Source: Apium graveolens (lineage: Eukaryota > Streptophyta > Magnoliopsida > Apiales > Apiaceae). Taken from it: a stretch of DNA of 64,000 bases. A model generated the notes under the pieces. That model was not told the origin of the DNA. It was given only the letters and a program-made list of their open reading frames with translations, and searched no databases. The stretch is taken from contig NC_133656.1 of the NCBI RefSeq assembly GCF_009905375.1, positions 239,538,415 to 239,602,414 of the forward strand, written 5' to 3'. Position numbers and translations under genes: made by a program. Below are positions 11,321-21,836 of the stretch, in pieces (the first letter of the stretch is position 1; the number at the start of each line of letters is the position of its first letter).

Positions 11321-11940
11321 GTCCCTGTATCAGGAACATAGAGACATTAGTCCATGTACTCGGATTAGCAGATAAAAGAAAAAGTAAAAAACCCGAGTAC
11401 ACGTCCCAGGACCGAACGAACCAGAACCCCGGAGGCTGTTTCCGAAGGCTGCTCCTGAACCAAGCCCACCCGAAGGATGTTCTTGCCTACAGAGCCTTTC
11501 GCAAACATCACTCCAGACCACCTGTTTAAGCCCTGGGTCGGCTCCCGAAGGGCGTTTTAAAACCAAGAAATCCCGAAGAACGTTCTTGGTCAGAAAACGC
11601 CTCGCATGCCATCTTTAAACCCTTGGGGCCTTCTCAGAATTGGTAAAACCCAAAAACCTATATTACCTACCCAGAAATACCCAAAACCCCCAGAAAAATG
11701 CAATGGCACACGCACAAGACTCAGAAAAAACTCCATGAACCCAGAATAAACCCAAAGTCCACATGCAAAAAACAGAAAACTAGCATGCAAATTCAAAATT
11801 GGGAAACAAGAAAAGAGACTTACTTATTTGGAGATGTTCTTGGATTGAAATGGGATGATTTGGGAAGATGGAGTTGCTGTTGCCCGTGATTGAGAGATTC
11901 ACCGTAATTTGTCACTGTGTATGGAGAAACTAAAGTGATA
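11321..11940 (-). other. leader region of the antisense gene
   Basis: Reading from the TATA box at about 11970, a short leader ends at a perfect donor (GTAAGT, 11823-11818). A possible acceptor (TGATACAG) lies just before the Met at 11320. Between them an open stretch at 11566-11330 may be an exon or intron; I cannot decide. This would give the gene at least one 5' UTR intron. Confidence 0.4.
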
Positions 11941-11964
11941 AAAAGAAAATGAAACATACAAATG

Positions 11965-11974
11965 GGCTTATATA
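11965..11974 (-). promoter_or_regulatory. TATA box of the antisense gene
   Basis: On the minus strand the sequence reads CCTATATAAGCCC, a strong plant TATA box. It lies about 35 bp upstream of a plausible start region and 145 bp upstream of a consensus splice donor. It is separate from both LTR promoters and directed against them. Confidence 0.55.
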
Positions 11975-12249
11975 GGCGCCTAAAATAAATTATAGAAGAG
12001 CGACGTTTGGGGGTTTTTGAAATGGACGTCCTAGATCAAGACGGTTGGCATTCAACGGCTGAGATTGAGTCATGAAACGACGTGCCAACAGTTGTCATCA
12101 ATGCACTGCAAGTCCCCATAAGCTTGCCACGTGTACGACCGAAGATCGAGGCGGGACTGAAGCGATCGCCCTAGGGTTCCTTCACCCCAATATGGGCCGA
12201 GACCGGTGTCCGTCAGCCGGCCCGAAGGCCCAGCCAATGGACAGGGACA

Positions 12250-12683
12250 TGTTGGTTATAGGCCCAATAAGGCCCATTGAACGAAGACCCATTAAGCGGT
12301 TAAGCTACTGGGCCGAAGGACCTTCAGGCCTGCGTAACGAAGGCCCACGGAAGCCCAGGCCGAGGCCCACTACTCGCGGATCGTTGGACAGAACAAGGGA
12401 CATAACGCCCCTTTTTCCCTCCCTCCTTAATGATTTGTAACGGATGAGCATTCATAGCAGGATTGGGTATAAAAACCCTTGTGAAGTAAGTCAAAAAATA
12501 CACACATTCTCAACACTCTACCCTTGTATTACTACCCCACTTTTACAGCCAGATTCTGATTCTCACAGCGGAGGTGAATCGGGGGTACAAACCCTCGCAT
12601 TCTCTTCACTTTCAGGTACGGCCGAAGCCATCTTCAATCTAGCCGAAGCCTGTTCACGCGACCGAAAGGATCTGGGCGTAACA
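12250..12683 (+). repeat. 3' LTR of the Tat-type element
   Basis: 434 bp, same length as the 5' LTR, starting TGTTGG and ending GTAACA. It differs from the 5' LTR by about 15 substitutions counted by eye. The right flank AGCAT pairs with ATCAT on the left. No strong polypurine tract is visible just before it. Confidence 0.93.
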
Positions 12684-12713
12684 AGCATATTCTTAATTGT
12701 TAAAATATAGTGA

Positions 12714-14186
12714 CAGGATGTATCATTGCAGGAGATAATCATGGTCAGTATAGTGATCTTCATGAGCTCTTTAGACGTGGGGAATATCCACCCTTGGAAA
12801 ACTATTTGTTTCTGGGAAATTATGTAAACCGCGGAAATCAAAGCATTGAGACTGTATGCCTTTTGCTTGCATACAAGATAAAATTCAAAGAATTTTTTTC
12901 TACTTCGGGGCAGCAATGAATGTGCTTCAATGAATCGCAAATATGGGTTCTATGATGAGTGCAAGAGAAGGGTTGGTGTTCTAATATGGGAAACCTTCGT
13001 CCAGTGCTTTAATTGTCGTCCTGTTGCTGCACTTATTGATGACAAAATCATCTGCATGCATGGTGGATTATCTCCAGAGCTGGAAGACTTGAAACAAATG
13101 AGAACAATAATTCGTCCTACTGACGTTCCAGACATGACCTACTATGGGCCGTTCTAGGCAGAGACATAAAAGGATGGGCGAAGAATGAAATAGGTGTTTC
13201 TACCTTTGGAGCTGACAGGGTTGACGAATTTCTGGATCTTATTTGCCGAGCATACCAGTATCAGGTAACTAAAAATGATTGTAACCTATTCTCTGTCTTA
13301 ACATGTAGCAGTAATCACTATCATGTCATTTCATGCTTGGAATCAGAATAGTTGTCTTTAAAAATCTGTGCGTGGTTAGTGACTGTTGGGTTATAGATTA
13401 TAACTAAATACTCTTCACAACATTGACTTTGTCAAAAAGTGCAAAGGAGTATAATAAGAGAGGACATGTTGTGTTGTAGCCTTCAGTTTACTGTAGTTTT
13501 ACAAGATCTTATCAGAACTTTCTGCATGAGAAAGTGAATTAAGTGATCAGAATTCTTTGTGTGTGTAATTTCAGCATTATAAAGGTTCCTCGGTAATGTC
13601 CTTTTACTCTGTCTATGTTTTGCTCCGTTTTGACCTGTTGTTCACACTACAATAGTATCATTTTAAGGTCGGTCAAAGTAAAATGTTTATAACTTAGGTA
13701 TTTTCATTCTATGTAATCTAGCTTCTTCAGTATAGTCAGGTTAGGATTGTCTAACATGTCAGGTTGTAAAAAAGGAGTCCGCATATCAATATTATCAGCT
13801 AGTCACTTTATCCTGGTAACGAGCTATGAGTTGGTGATGCTCTGATGTATGCAATTTGTCTTTCAAGAAGGCCCTTTAATTAGTAGGCTCTGCTTGGAAT
13901 ACAATGTAAGTGTGTGCCAGTGTGTGTGTGTGTGTGTTTCTGGTAGAATATAATGTCTTTGCTTAAGAGAAGTGACTTGATAATCAACCATGTCCTCATT
14001 ATAAATGTGCAGGTTGTAGAAGGTGGTTACAAGTTCTTTGCAGGTCAGAAGCTACTGACCATATTCTCTGCTCCATGTTACTGCAGCGGGTTTGATTGTG
14101 CTGGTGCAATGCTGAGTGTAAATCAGGAACTGGAGTGCACCTTCAAGACCCTGAAGGCATCAAAGAAACAAAAGTTTGGATCTTGA
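12714..14186 (+). pseudogene. PP1-like Ser/Thr phosphatase pseudogene, exons 2 onward
   Basis: The translation follows type-1 protein phosphatase from the first metal-binding motif to the C-terminus. G-D-N-H-G-Q-Y is at about 12730, F-L-G-N-Y-V-N-R-G at about 12812, an R-G-S-N-E-C segment after a 1-base frameshift near 12905, then the M-H-G-G-L-S-P motif at about 13060. A second frameshift sits near 13140, then R-D-I-K-G-W and F-G-A-D-R-V, ending at a GTAACT donor (13265). The last exon starts after TGTGCAG at 14013 and runs to TGA at 14184. Conserved metal and catalytic positions are changed (Asp to Asn twice in the GDxVDRG motif; Asn-His to Ser-Asn in RGNHE), so even in frame it would be inactive. 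The last exon is intact and splice sites survive. The Tat-type retrotransposon lies just upstream of this part. Confidence 0.85.
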
Positions 14187-15803
14187 AGGTGAAATGAAGA
14201 TTCAGAGTAACATAGGTTGCTACTTATCCTACCTCTGGCCCGGACTTTAATGTTACTTTTGAAAATATTAATGTAGTTTACTGATGTTGAAAATCATTAC
14301 TGTACATAACACTTGATAGAACAATGAACCTCAACTGATTTCCTTATGCCTTGTCAATCTTGTTATTGAACACTTCAAGCAACCCAAGTTCCGCGCTTTC
14401 ATTGGATAATTCAACCTGGAAAAGGAAGCATAGTTGTAAATAGAGAAATCATAATGTAGCATATAGCAATGGTATGTGTCTGACAGATTATTAAGAATTG
14501 ATGTGGCTGCAAAGTATATAAGATAATGAATAGATGCTAGAATGGTCGACATGATATCAGACGAATCCATGAAAAATAGCTCAGCCCTTCATATATAGGA
14601 TGTATACAAGAAATTCAGCTCAGAATACATGCCTCATGTATGAGTCTCTAGATCTGTGTTTATTATGAATGCAGTAGAGTTTAAGTTGTGAAGTAAATTA
14701 TTTCAGACATTGTTTCGCATCTCTACATAAATAACAGTGATGTGCATTGTTTGCTACACCAGTTCTGCTAGTTTTTTTTAATTGTGCTTATTTACATAAA
14801 TCATGATTATATTGCAGATCAAGAAATTTAAAGAGCATAAGCGAAGCACAGTCCAATCGATGCAGCCTAGGTCCGACGATGGGGCAAGAGGAGAAAGAGC
14901 TGTTTGCACTTGCTGCCAACAAGTATGTCTCCTTTTTACTAAAATAATCATAAGCCAAGAATCCCAGGCTGTTCCCAGCATCACGCCAGCATCTGATATG
15001 AACTCTTATCCGTCTTCTTTCTCTTCCTCATCCTCTGCGAAAACAGGGTCAAAGACCATTAGTCTTATCTAACAAATGAACAGATTCCCTTTTCACTAAC
15101 AATAACTATGATATATTTTGTAGTGCACAAGTCCAAGGGTGGTTTATTAGAGACATTCCTTATAACAAATGACTTCTTTAGTGTTAAATGGCGATTTACT
15201 CGAGCTAGTTTTCATCCTTAGCATATACATTATACAGTGCCAAGCAAATCCCTTTGAAGCTGCTTTAGCATCTTTATTATTTTGGTTACTAACTGTAGAA
15301 ATGTCTGCACATTACTTTGGTATGTTTGGTTCTGTTTCAATGTAGATGTTAACACAAAATTAAAATATGATTTGTATTACCTTTCAATCTTAGAGAAATA
15401 TGCAAGACAATAAACTACCTACATTACTGCTGTGGACTGGAGATTTGAACTAAAAAACTTGGAGAACTATGCAAGAAAATAAAGTACCTTTCATTACTGA
15501 TGTGGAGAACTGAATCAGCTTTTCTTTCAAATGAGAAATCTTGCGGTACAAAGGCTTGAAGTTTTGACACGATTATCACCAGAAGCGTAACATAAGGAGT
15601 AGAAAGGAAAATGTAGCCAAAGACAACTTGCCGAGACTGATGTTCAGATTCATTTTCATAGAAGGTATATCTATGTGTAAATGTAAGTGCATTTCACCGA
15701 TTTATATGAGTAATGCTACCGATTTCAAATTGCCCTGAATGAGCTTCCAAATGCATTTACAAGTGAAGCATTATGCATATAGTGAGTGTTTGCCTCATCA
15801 TAA
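14187..15803. other. intergenic, no gene recognised
   Basis: Downstream of the phosphatase pseudogene. A TTGCAG-preceded open stretch at 14818-15072 (Lys-rich, then Ser-rich) could be an exon relic, but I recognise no family. The remainder is AT-rich with no repeat identified. Confidence 0.4.
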
Positions 15804-15837
15804 TTGCATTTGGGAGCCTTATTCATATTCGGGATCC

Positions 15838-15885
15838 AATTTGAGACGATGAAAGTCATCAAGAAACAAAGGTTCGGCAAGTCAT
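15838..15885 (+). pseudogene. possible second PP1-like C-terminal tail relic
   Basis: The segment reads F-E-T-M-K-V-I-K-K-Q-R-F-G, close to the tail of the pseudogene exon ending at 14186 ([13 protein letters not shown]). Nothing else of a phosphatase is visible beside it. It may come from a tandem duplication. The match is short. Confidence 0.3.
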
Positions 15886-15960
15886 CCTTGGCTGCAATCT
15901 ACTTTCTGCTCCAACATGCAAGGCAACTGGTGAGCTTGTTGATCATGTATAATGTATTCA

Positions 15961-16257
15961 AATGCAGCTCGAAAGAGCTCAATGTACGTACAGTACTTAG
16001 CATATAGATAATGCAGGTCGAAAGAGCTCAATGTACAGTACTTAGCATATAGATAACGCCTCAATGTACAGTGCTTAGCAAATAGATAATGCAGCTCGAA
16101 AGAGCTCATTGTACAGTACTTAGCATATAGATAACGCCTCAATGTACAGTGCTTAGCAAATAGATAATGCAGCTCGAAAGAGCTCAATGGACAGTACTTA
16201 GCATATAGATAATGCAGCTGGAAAGAGCTCAATGTACAGTACTTAGCATATAGATAA
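15961..16257 (+). repeat. compound tandem repeat (46-bp and 33-bp units)
   Basis: A long unit (GCAGCTCGAAAGAGCTCAAT then GTACAGTACTTAGCATATAG) alternates with a shorter unit that lacks the first half (CGCCTCAATGTACAGTGC then TTAGCAAATAGATA). The order is long, long, short, long, short, long, long. The minus-strand frame through it (15882-16382) is periodic only because the DNA is repetitive, so I do not call it a gene. Confidence 0.88.
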
Positions 16258-16589
16258 TTGAAGATTAAAGATGTCGAAGAACAAAAGAATGGGAAATGAA
16301 AAGGAAGTATCAGCACATCTATATAGATAGAACTGAAGGGTATTTGCGGAAAGAAAGGATGAGGGTCATGATTCTCATCCATTAGAATAGCGAAAAATTG
16401 GCAGAATCATGTATCGTGAATCGAGGAGGGTGCAATAGATTGCAGATGAGGATGAGGACAGGTCTCAAGGTAACTTTCACATACATTTGGTTAGTTTTAC
16501 ATTGCTAAACTTTGTTTATAAGTACTGTGTAGTTTTTTACAGGCAGAGCAAACCATTTGCGAGTGAAAGAACGTCGTAGAAGATATCTT

Positions 16590-16740
16590 AACCGTGTTAA
16601 AGAGTATAAGATTCTATCTCGGGTCTTTCTCTACCACCTTAAGGTTTTAGTGCGACCGGTTACATTCATCTACCATCTTAAGGTTTTAGTGCGACATCGA
16701 GGTGCACATACACGATGCGTTTCGTGTCTCGATTTATAAT
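16590..16740 (+). mobile_element. copia LTR-end remnant, plus orientation
   Basis: GTTAAAGAGTATAAGAT, a CTCTACCACCTTAAGG block and TTTTAGTGCGACCGGTTAC resemble the 3' end of a plant copia LTR. A second copy of the CTTAAGGTTTTAGTGCGAC phrase follows within 50 bp. The stretch is the imperfect reverse complement of about 17080-17145, so two LTR ends face each other here. Confidence 0.5.
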
Positions 16741-16839
16741 TGAACTTTAAACCTCTTATAAAGAAGATGAGAAAGTAAAAATACTTGTCGACCTATATAA
16801 TTTTTTCGTGCATAGCTTTAATTTTTTGGCATACTCTTA

Positions 16840-17150
16840 TTTTGGAAGGAGTAGAAGACAACATTGGCCCCTTGCTTTTTTCAGCACTCCGTGCAATCTT
16901 TAGCTTGGATTCCTTCTTATTTTTCGCCTTCTTTTGGCAAGGCCCCATGTTTCTTGATTTGCCCAAAACAGATTATTGTCTCCCCCCTTCTTTTTTAATC
17001 TCCACGTAGAACCCCTCACTCGAAAGCCCATTTACCTGAGTCTTCTGCCGGCCAGAGCTCTGATACCATGTCAAGTAACCAGTCTCACTAAAACTTTAAC
17101 GTGGTAGAGGAAGGTCCGAACAAGATCTTATACTCTTTAACATTAGCATA
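16840..17150 (-). mobile_element. truncated copia remnant, minus orientation, with PBS
   Basis: On the minus strand an LTR end (GTTAAAGAGTATAAGATC to GGTTACTTGACA) is followed directly by TGGTATCAGAGC, the methionine-initiator-tRNA primer site typical of Ty1/copia, at about 17071-17060. Internal sequence continuing left to about 16840 is Lys-rich and may be gag relic. The rest of the element is gone. Confidence 0.55.
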
Positions 17151-19415
17151 TGCTCATCACAATCATATTCATATAAACTTAAAACAAAAATTTAGCATTT
17201 CACAGACTTTGGTTAAACTGATAAGTATCGATAAGTATGCTCATCGTTGAAGAACATAAGATCATATTGGGCACTTACTCTGACATCTTGACGTTATAGA
17301 ATGACCGCTTACTTAACACTATTCGCAACCAAATTTAGACAGTATAAAGTAATATGGTAAATCTGTATGTAAATTTTTAAGTGTAATGAAAAATGTGGTA
17401 ATGTGCTCAACCTGAGATCTGAATCTTGCCTTATCTTGAACAGGGTCATTTTCGATAACTGTAAAATATTGCAGAAGGAGCAGAGATTTAGCCCTGTATA
17501 TAGATATTCAAGAAACTTCTTATATTTTACCCTCTGGCTCAGCTTATCCTTTCTCAGTAAGAAGAAAAAATTACAGTTAAAATTTTCAAATTATTTTCTT
17601 GTAATTTTACAGAGACTGATGAGTGATGACTGATGACTGTGTATATTTATGATGTAGGGTGAATATTAATGATAAATTTGTCTTTTAACTGGGAAATAGA
17701 AGAGATTTGGTAATGTGTTACTTTCAAGAGTTACACACTGAGAAATTTCACAGCACAACTCACTTAGTTACCTCCTCAGGAATCCAAGGGGCATCATCAT
17801 GAATGTGTCACTCTGTGTAAAACTCTGCAGTGTGCATCAGTGCATGTGTGTGTGTTTCTTATGGGATGTGTGTGTTTTTTATGGGTGACAATGTGAGTGA
17901 GTGTGATGTGAGGAGGGTAATAGAGTCCATAGAAATACAAGATAGAGCCTAGGGATATAGGGTTCGATTCTCTGGTACACGAACATCAACACGGTTATAG
18001 AATCTATAACCGCGATAAGATATAATACTTGATTAAAATAGACAAAATGACTAAAAGATGTCCTTTTGCCCAAAATACCCATTTTGAAAAAGTGTCCAAA
18101 ATACCCACCAGATGATCCACTGATACTCCAGTGGACAGTGAAATATCAGGATGATACGCCACTTTCAATGGAGTATCAGTATGATACTTCTTTTTCATGA
18201 CAGATACTCCAGAGGAGTATCAGTCCTAATACTTATTTACCAGTGGAATATTATTATTTTTTTTTTAAAATATTTAAAAAAAATAAAATAAAAATTTAAA
18301 ATTTTAAAATTTTAGGTGATACTCCGAGTATCTCACGTGACAAAGGCCCCTTCCCTTCTCTTTTGGATGAATGTGGTGGTTGAATTTGTTTAATGCTCTT
18401 ACCGAGACCTGAATTGCTATAGGACTTTTACCAATTAGACTATTTGAGTGCAGAATTAAGTTTTTAAGTTTTTAAGCTTATTATTTGGGATTAAAGTTGG
18501 AACTATTCAACTGCCTTGGGTTGGGCCTCACTGGTGTGGGTTTTGCTTTGGACTGCAGTCCAGCCCAATTTGTGTTTTGTGATAAAATAGTGTATTAGAC
18601 TGCCAACTCATCACAAGCCAACACGGCCCAACCCACTCTCATTTAACTCACCGGCCCACCAACACACACACTAGATGCATTTCAAAAAGTAAATTAAAAA
18701 AACTGTTCAAGTGTAATGACAAGTCTAAAACTCAAACGAAAAAATGTCATAAATACGTACTTAGGGGGCTTACTCGAATACGTAGTATATGTTTAATGGT
18801 AGAGTTTTTAATTTTCTAAATAAATTTTGTAATTAGAATAATACGCTCGGGGATTTACACTGAAATTTTTTTATACTCACCTGCGTGAGTACGTACTTAA
18901 TAGCATCAAACTCAAATTATTGTCCAATAATCCGTATGGTTAGTTAAATAAAAATAAAGTATATGATAAGAATGATTAGCTAAATAATCTCTTGGACTGT
19001 AGGACAGGTAAATTAAGATTTTTTTGAACTGATTCATGAATCTTGAAGATTTCGTATAGAGTGATATCAACTGCACACAAACAATAAAAAGCTAAAGAAC
19101 ATATTGGTTTGTTCTGTTGTCAAAAGAAAACAAAGTGCTGATTTATAAATTAGTGGACTAAAAATCAACTAGAGATTTGCCATGTGATAAGCAATTTGGA
19201 CATTACACACACTAGAATATTTGCATCCTTTACCTTTTGTAAAATTGAATTTGCCCCCGGTTATCACATATGTTATCAGAATCACAATCAGATTCTCGAA
19301 AATTTGATGAATTAAGTTGCTGGAGTTAGGCACATGGAGATCGGTAATATTAACGTACAATGAACAAAGATATGGAAGTGGACACGAAAACAAGTATTGT
19401 CCTATACATTATACG
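17151..19415. other. intergenic, AT-rich, with a GATACTCC word cluster
   Basis: No gene recognised. At 18080-18330 the words GATACTCC and GGAGTATC recur several times in both orientations within 250 bp, next to a CCAAAATACCCA phrase found in other repeats of this window. The rest is unremarkable plant intergenic DNA. Confidence 0.45.
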
Positions 19416-19901
19416 CAGAGGCGGATCCTCTAAGGGGAAGGGAGTCATCCGACCCCCCTTAGATCTTTAATTTAGTTAAATATGTATATTCAAATTATAT
19501 AGAAACTAAAAATCATCCCCTTAGTTTTTGCAAAAAAAGATTGCTCCTACTTAAACTTTTATCATTGGGGCAAAATTTATAAGTGAAAATTATATTTTTT
19601 TTGTTTTAAAAAATTATGAGTTACAAATTAAAATAGAATTTAGGAATAGATTACAAAAAAATATAAGAACATATATTGAACGAGTATTTCTAGTAAATCA
19701 CTTTAACTCCATTAGTTTTGATTCTGATAGAGTTAATATCAAGTTAACATGAAAATATTTACAATAATGTAATATATAAAATTATATTTTTAATTTTTTT
19801 GAGCCGAGTTCGAGTCTATTTCGAGCCGAGTCAAATGCTCGCTTTAAACTCGTTAAAAAAAATTCCTACTCCCCTTATATTTGAATCTAGATCCGTCACT
19901 G
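19416..19901. mobile_element. hAT-like non-autonomous element
   Basis: Inverted ends CAGAGGCGGATCC (left) and CAGTGACGGATCT (right, reverse complement) bound 486 bp. The 8-bp flanks ATTATACG and CATACACG share five positions, so a decayed hAT target duplication is possible. No transposase is encoded. Confidence 0.5.
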
Positions 19902-20168
19902 CATACACGATATACTTATCGCATGATACAATATTTAAGTATCTACTTGTTATTTGCTACGTTTTACTATGTGGAATTATGTGTGCCTACCAGGTACACC
20001 TATATAGTTTGCAAATATGTTGAACATGGAATTTGTGTGCTAAGAGAAATCACAGTTCTGGAAGAGTAACATGCCTACTAGGTACCAAGTGGGGAACTTT
20101 TTAGCATTAGCTTTGCTTCTTACATTAGCATACTAATCAAGAAAAATTATTAGTGATAAAGTTAATTA

Positions 20169-20421
20169 CTCTCTCCGTTCCAATTTATCTGTTATGTTTG
20201 ACTTTTTCTGATCAAATTAACTCAAATTTGACCGTAAATTAAACATAAATCTTTCATAATTTTGAAAAACCGAAAAATACATATTAAAGTAGATTACGTG
20301 CACTTTCTAATGATATAATTTTTATACTTTTTTCGATTATATACTATATGAAATTTTCAGTCAAAATTGGGTCAATTTGACCGCAAAAAGTCAAACTGGA
20401 CAGATAAATTGGAACACGGAG
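20169..20421. mobile_element. Stowaway-like MITE
   Basis: 253 bp with ends CTCTCTCCGTTCC and CTCCGTGTTCC (reverse complement of the right end), flanked by TA on both sides. The subterminal AATTTATCTGT is shared by both ends, as is GTTTGACTTTTT. This is the Tc1/mariner-type Stowaway pattern. Confidence 0.85.
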
Positions 20422-20814
20422 TACATATTTCAGCATTGTTTCACCAGAAAGTCAAAGGGTCTTTTAAGAAAAAATAATGAGCTAAAATTGGACTTATTAA
20501 TTAGGGCACATGCATTTCAATAATTTCATCCACCATCCCACATGACCTAATGGTACAGGGCATCAAATTCCCTTGAAAACGGAGGAGATTAAATTATCAG
20601 AGTTCAATCATGTTAGCTTATAATGAGCTAGCTATACGGAACAAGTATTAGTTTGTACCTTAATCAATCTCATTATCTTAAGTTGACATAACCACTTGTT
20701 AATTATGATAATTGGACAACTTGGATTAACATTCAAATATGTTTCTTACATGATAAGTTTGTATCATATGATCCATATGATTTTTACAATTCGGATGCTT
20801 ATCATTGTTCAAGA

Positions 20815-21057
20815 GTACAAGATTCTTAGAGGGCCTTCGTCTTCCAACTTAAGATTTTAGACGAACTGATTACTTAATAATTTATATGGTATCAAAACTC
20901 GGTTTAGAAAGTGATCTCGAGACATCCCATCCCATTTGTCTAATTTATTTATTTGTCAGTATTGGTATTGGTATTAGTATACGTCTCTTGTTCAATGTTA
21001 CAATCTGTTTGTTCAATGATACGATCGAGAGTGAGTGTCAAAGAGTACATGATTATA
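20815..21057 (+). mobile_element. copia LTR-end and PBS remnant
   Basis: AGAGTACAAGATTCTTAGAG followed by CTTAAGATTTTAGACGAACTG resembles an LTR end like those near 16.6 and 17.1 kb. ATGGTATCAAAACTCGG at about 20886 resembles a degenerate copia primer site. No coding domain follows. A MITE (21058-21281) is inserted in it, and the sequence resumes at 21282. Confidence 0.4.
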
Positions 21058-21281
21058 GGGAATTTACCAAAAATACCACTTTTTATGAAAATATTTGCAA
21101 AAATACGGACGCGGGTTGCACATGTGGTTGCATATGAAGTTGAAACGGTTGCATATGAGGTTGACACGTATTATATGTGGTTGCATATGAAGTTAAAACG
21201 GTTGCATATGTTATTGCATATGAAGTTGACACGTATTTTTGCAAATATTTTCTGCAACTTGGGTATTTATGCAAAAATCCC
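21058..21281. mobile_element. Mutator-like MITE with 9-bp target duplication
   Basis: 224 bp starting GGGAATTTACCAAAAATACC and ending with the inverted counterpart (GGGTATTTATGCAAAAATCCC). Both flanks carry ATGATTATA exactly, at 21049-21057 and 21282-21290. The interior is built of GGTTGCATATGAAGTTG-like repeats, about six copies. Confidence 0.8.
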
Positions 21282-21643
21282 ATGATTATATTGAGGTCTT
21301 TCTCTTAATTGTTTTTTCTTTGGCGTAAATCGTTACGGACATACTATTCTGTAGCGGAAAGTTAAGAGTTCGAGTCCAAGTAATTAAATTTTAAATTTCA
21401 GTAGTACTATTTTGTAGTGACTATGAACAATTAATTTATGATCTGGGCACATGTAGTTGAAGTGTGCTGCCTATGCAATTTGTTTCCTAAGAATGTGCAG
21501 GAGAAGATGGTGATGGCATGGATTAAATAATTAGAAAGAATCACTAGCCCATTGCTTCAGAAATATAGAAATATAATTAGTTATTCAAATGCATTTGGTA
21601 CTATTATTATTACACCTCCATAAACTTCCTCTCTCCTTTTATG

Positions 21644-21653
21644 TCTATAAATA
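21644..21653 (+). promoter_or_regulatory. TATA box of the expansin gene
   Basis: TCTATAAATA lies 184 bp upstream of the expansin ATG. A TTGTGCAG acceptor-like site sits three bases before the ATG, so a 5' UTR intron may lie between; its donor is unclear. Confidence 0.55.
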
Positions 21654-21836
21654 TAGTTTGATTTTCTTGCAATTTCCTCAACTTTTTCTCTGTTAGTTCT
21701 TCTTCATTGACTTTCTAATCAGGTTCCCAATCATCTGTATGCACATTTTTTCTCTTTTTATATATTCTTACCAACTTCACAGCTTGATTTCTGATCACTG
21801 GAAAAGAAAAGCTAAATTTCATCTCTTGTGCAGGCA

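Larger units (their letters stand above)
2267..12683 (+). mobile_element. Ty3/gypsy LTR retrotransposon, Tat-type, complete but decayed
   Basis: A 10.4-kb element bounded by two 434-bp LTRs that start TGTTGG and end GTAACA. The flanking five bases are ATCAT on the left and AGCAT on the right, a target duplication with one mismatch. By eye the LTRs differ at about 15 positions (about 3.5%). The order is LTR, primer-binding site, gag, protease, reverse transcriptase-RNase H, a second RNase H, integrase, a 4-kb spacer with an antisense gene, LTR. Integrase after RNase H places it in Ty3/gypsy; the second RNase H domain and an extra antisense gene 3' of pol are hallmarks of the plant Tat group. 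Four in-frame stops and at least three frameshifts make it non-autonomous. It sits in an intron of a phosphatase pseudogene. Confidence 0.93.

Noticed and set aside
15961..16257. CRISPR-like array
   Set aside because: No unique spacers; units are directly tandem and the DNA is plant nuclear.
15882..16382. 166-codon minus-strand ORF with periodic Y-A-K-Y-C-T repeats
   Set aside because: It is the translation of the tandem DNA repeat 15961-16257. The periodicity comes from the DNA, and there is no homology or promoter.
20949..21285. Overlapping ORFs at 21 kb on both strands
   Set aside because: They are products of the GGTTGCATATG repeats within the MITE.
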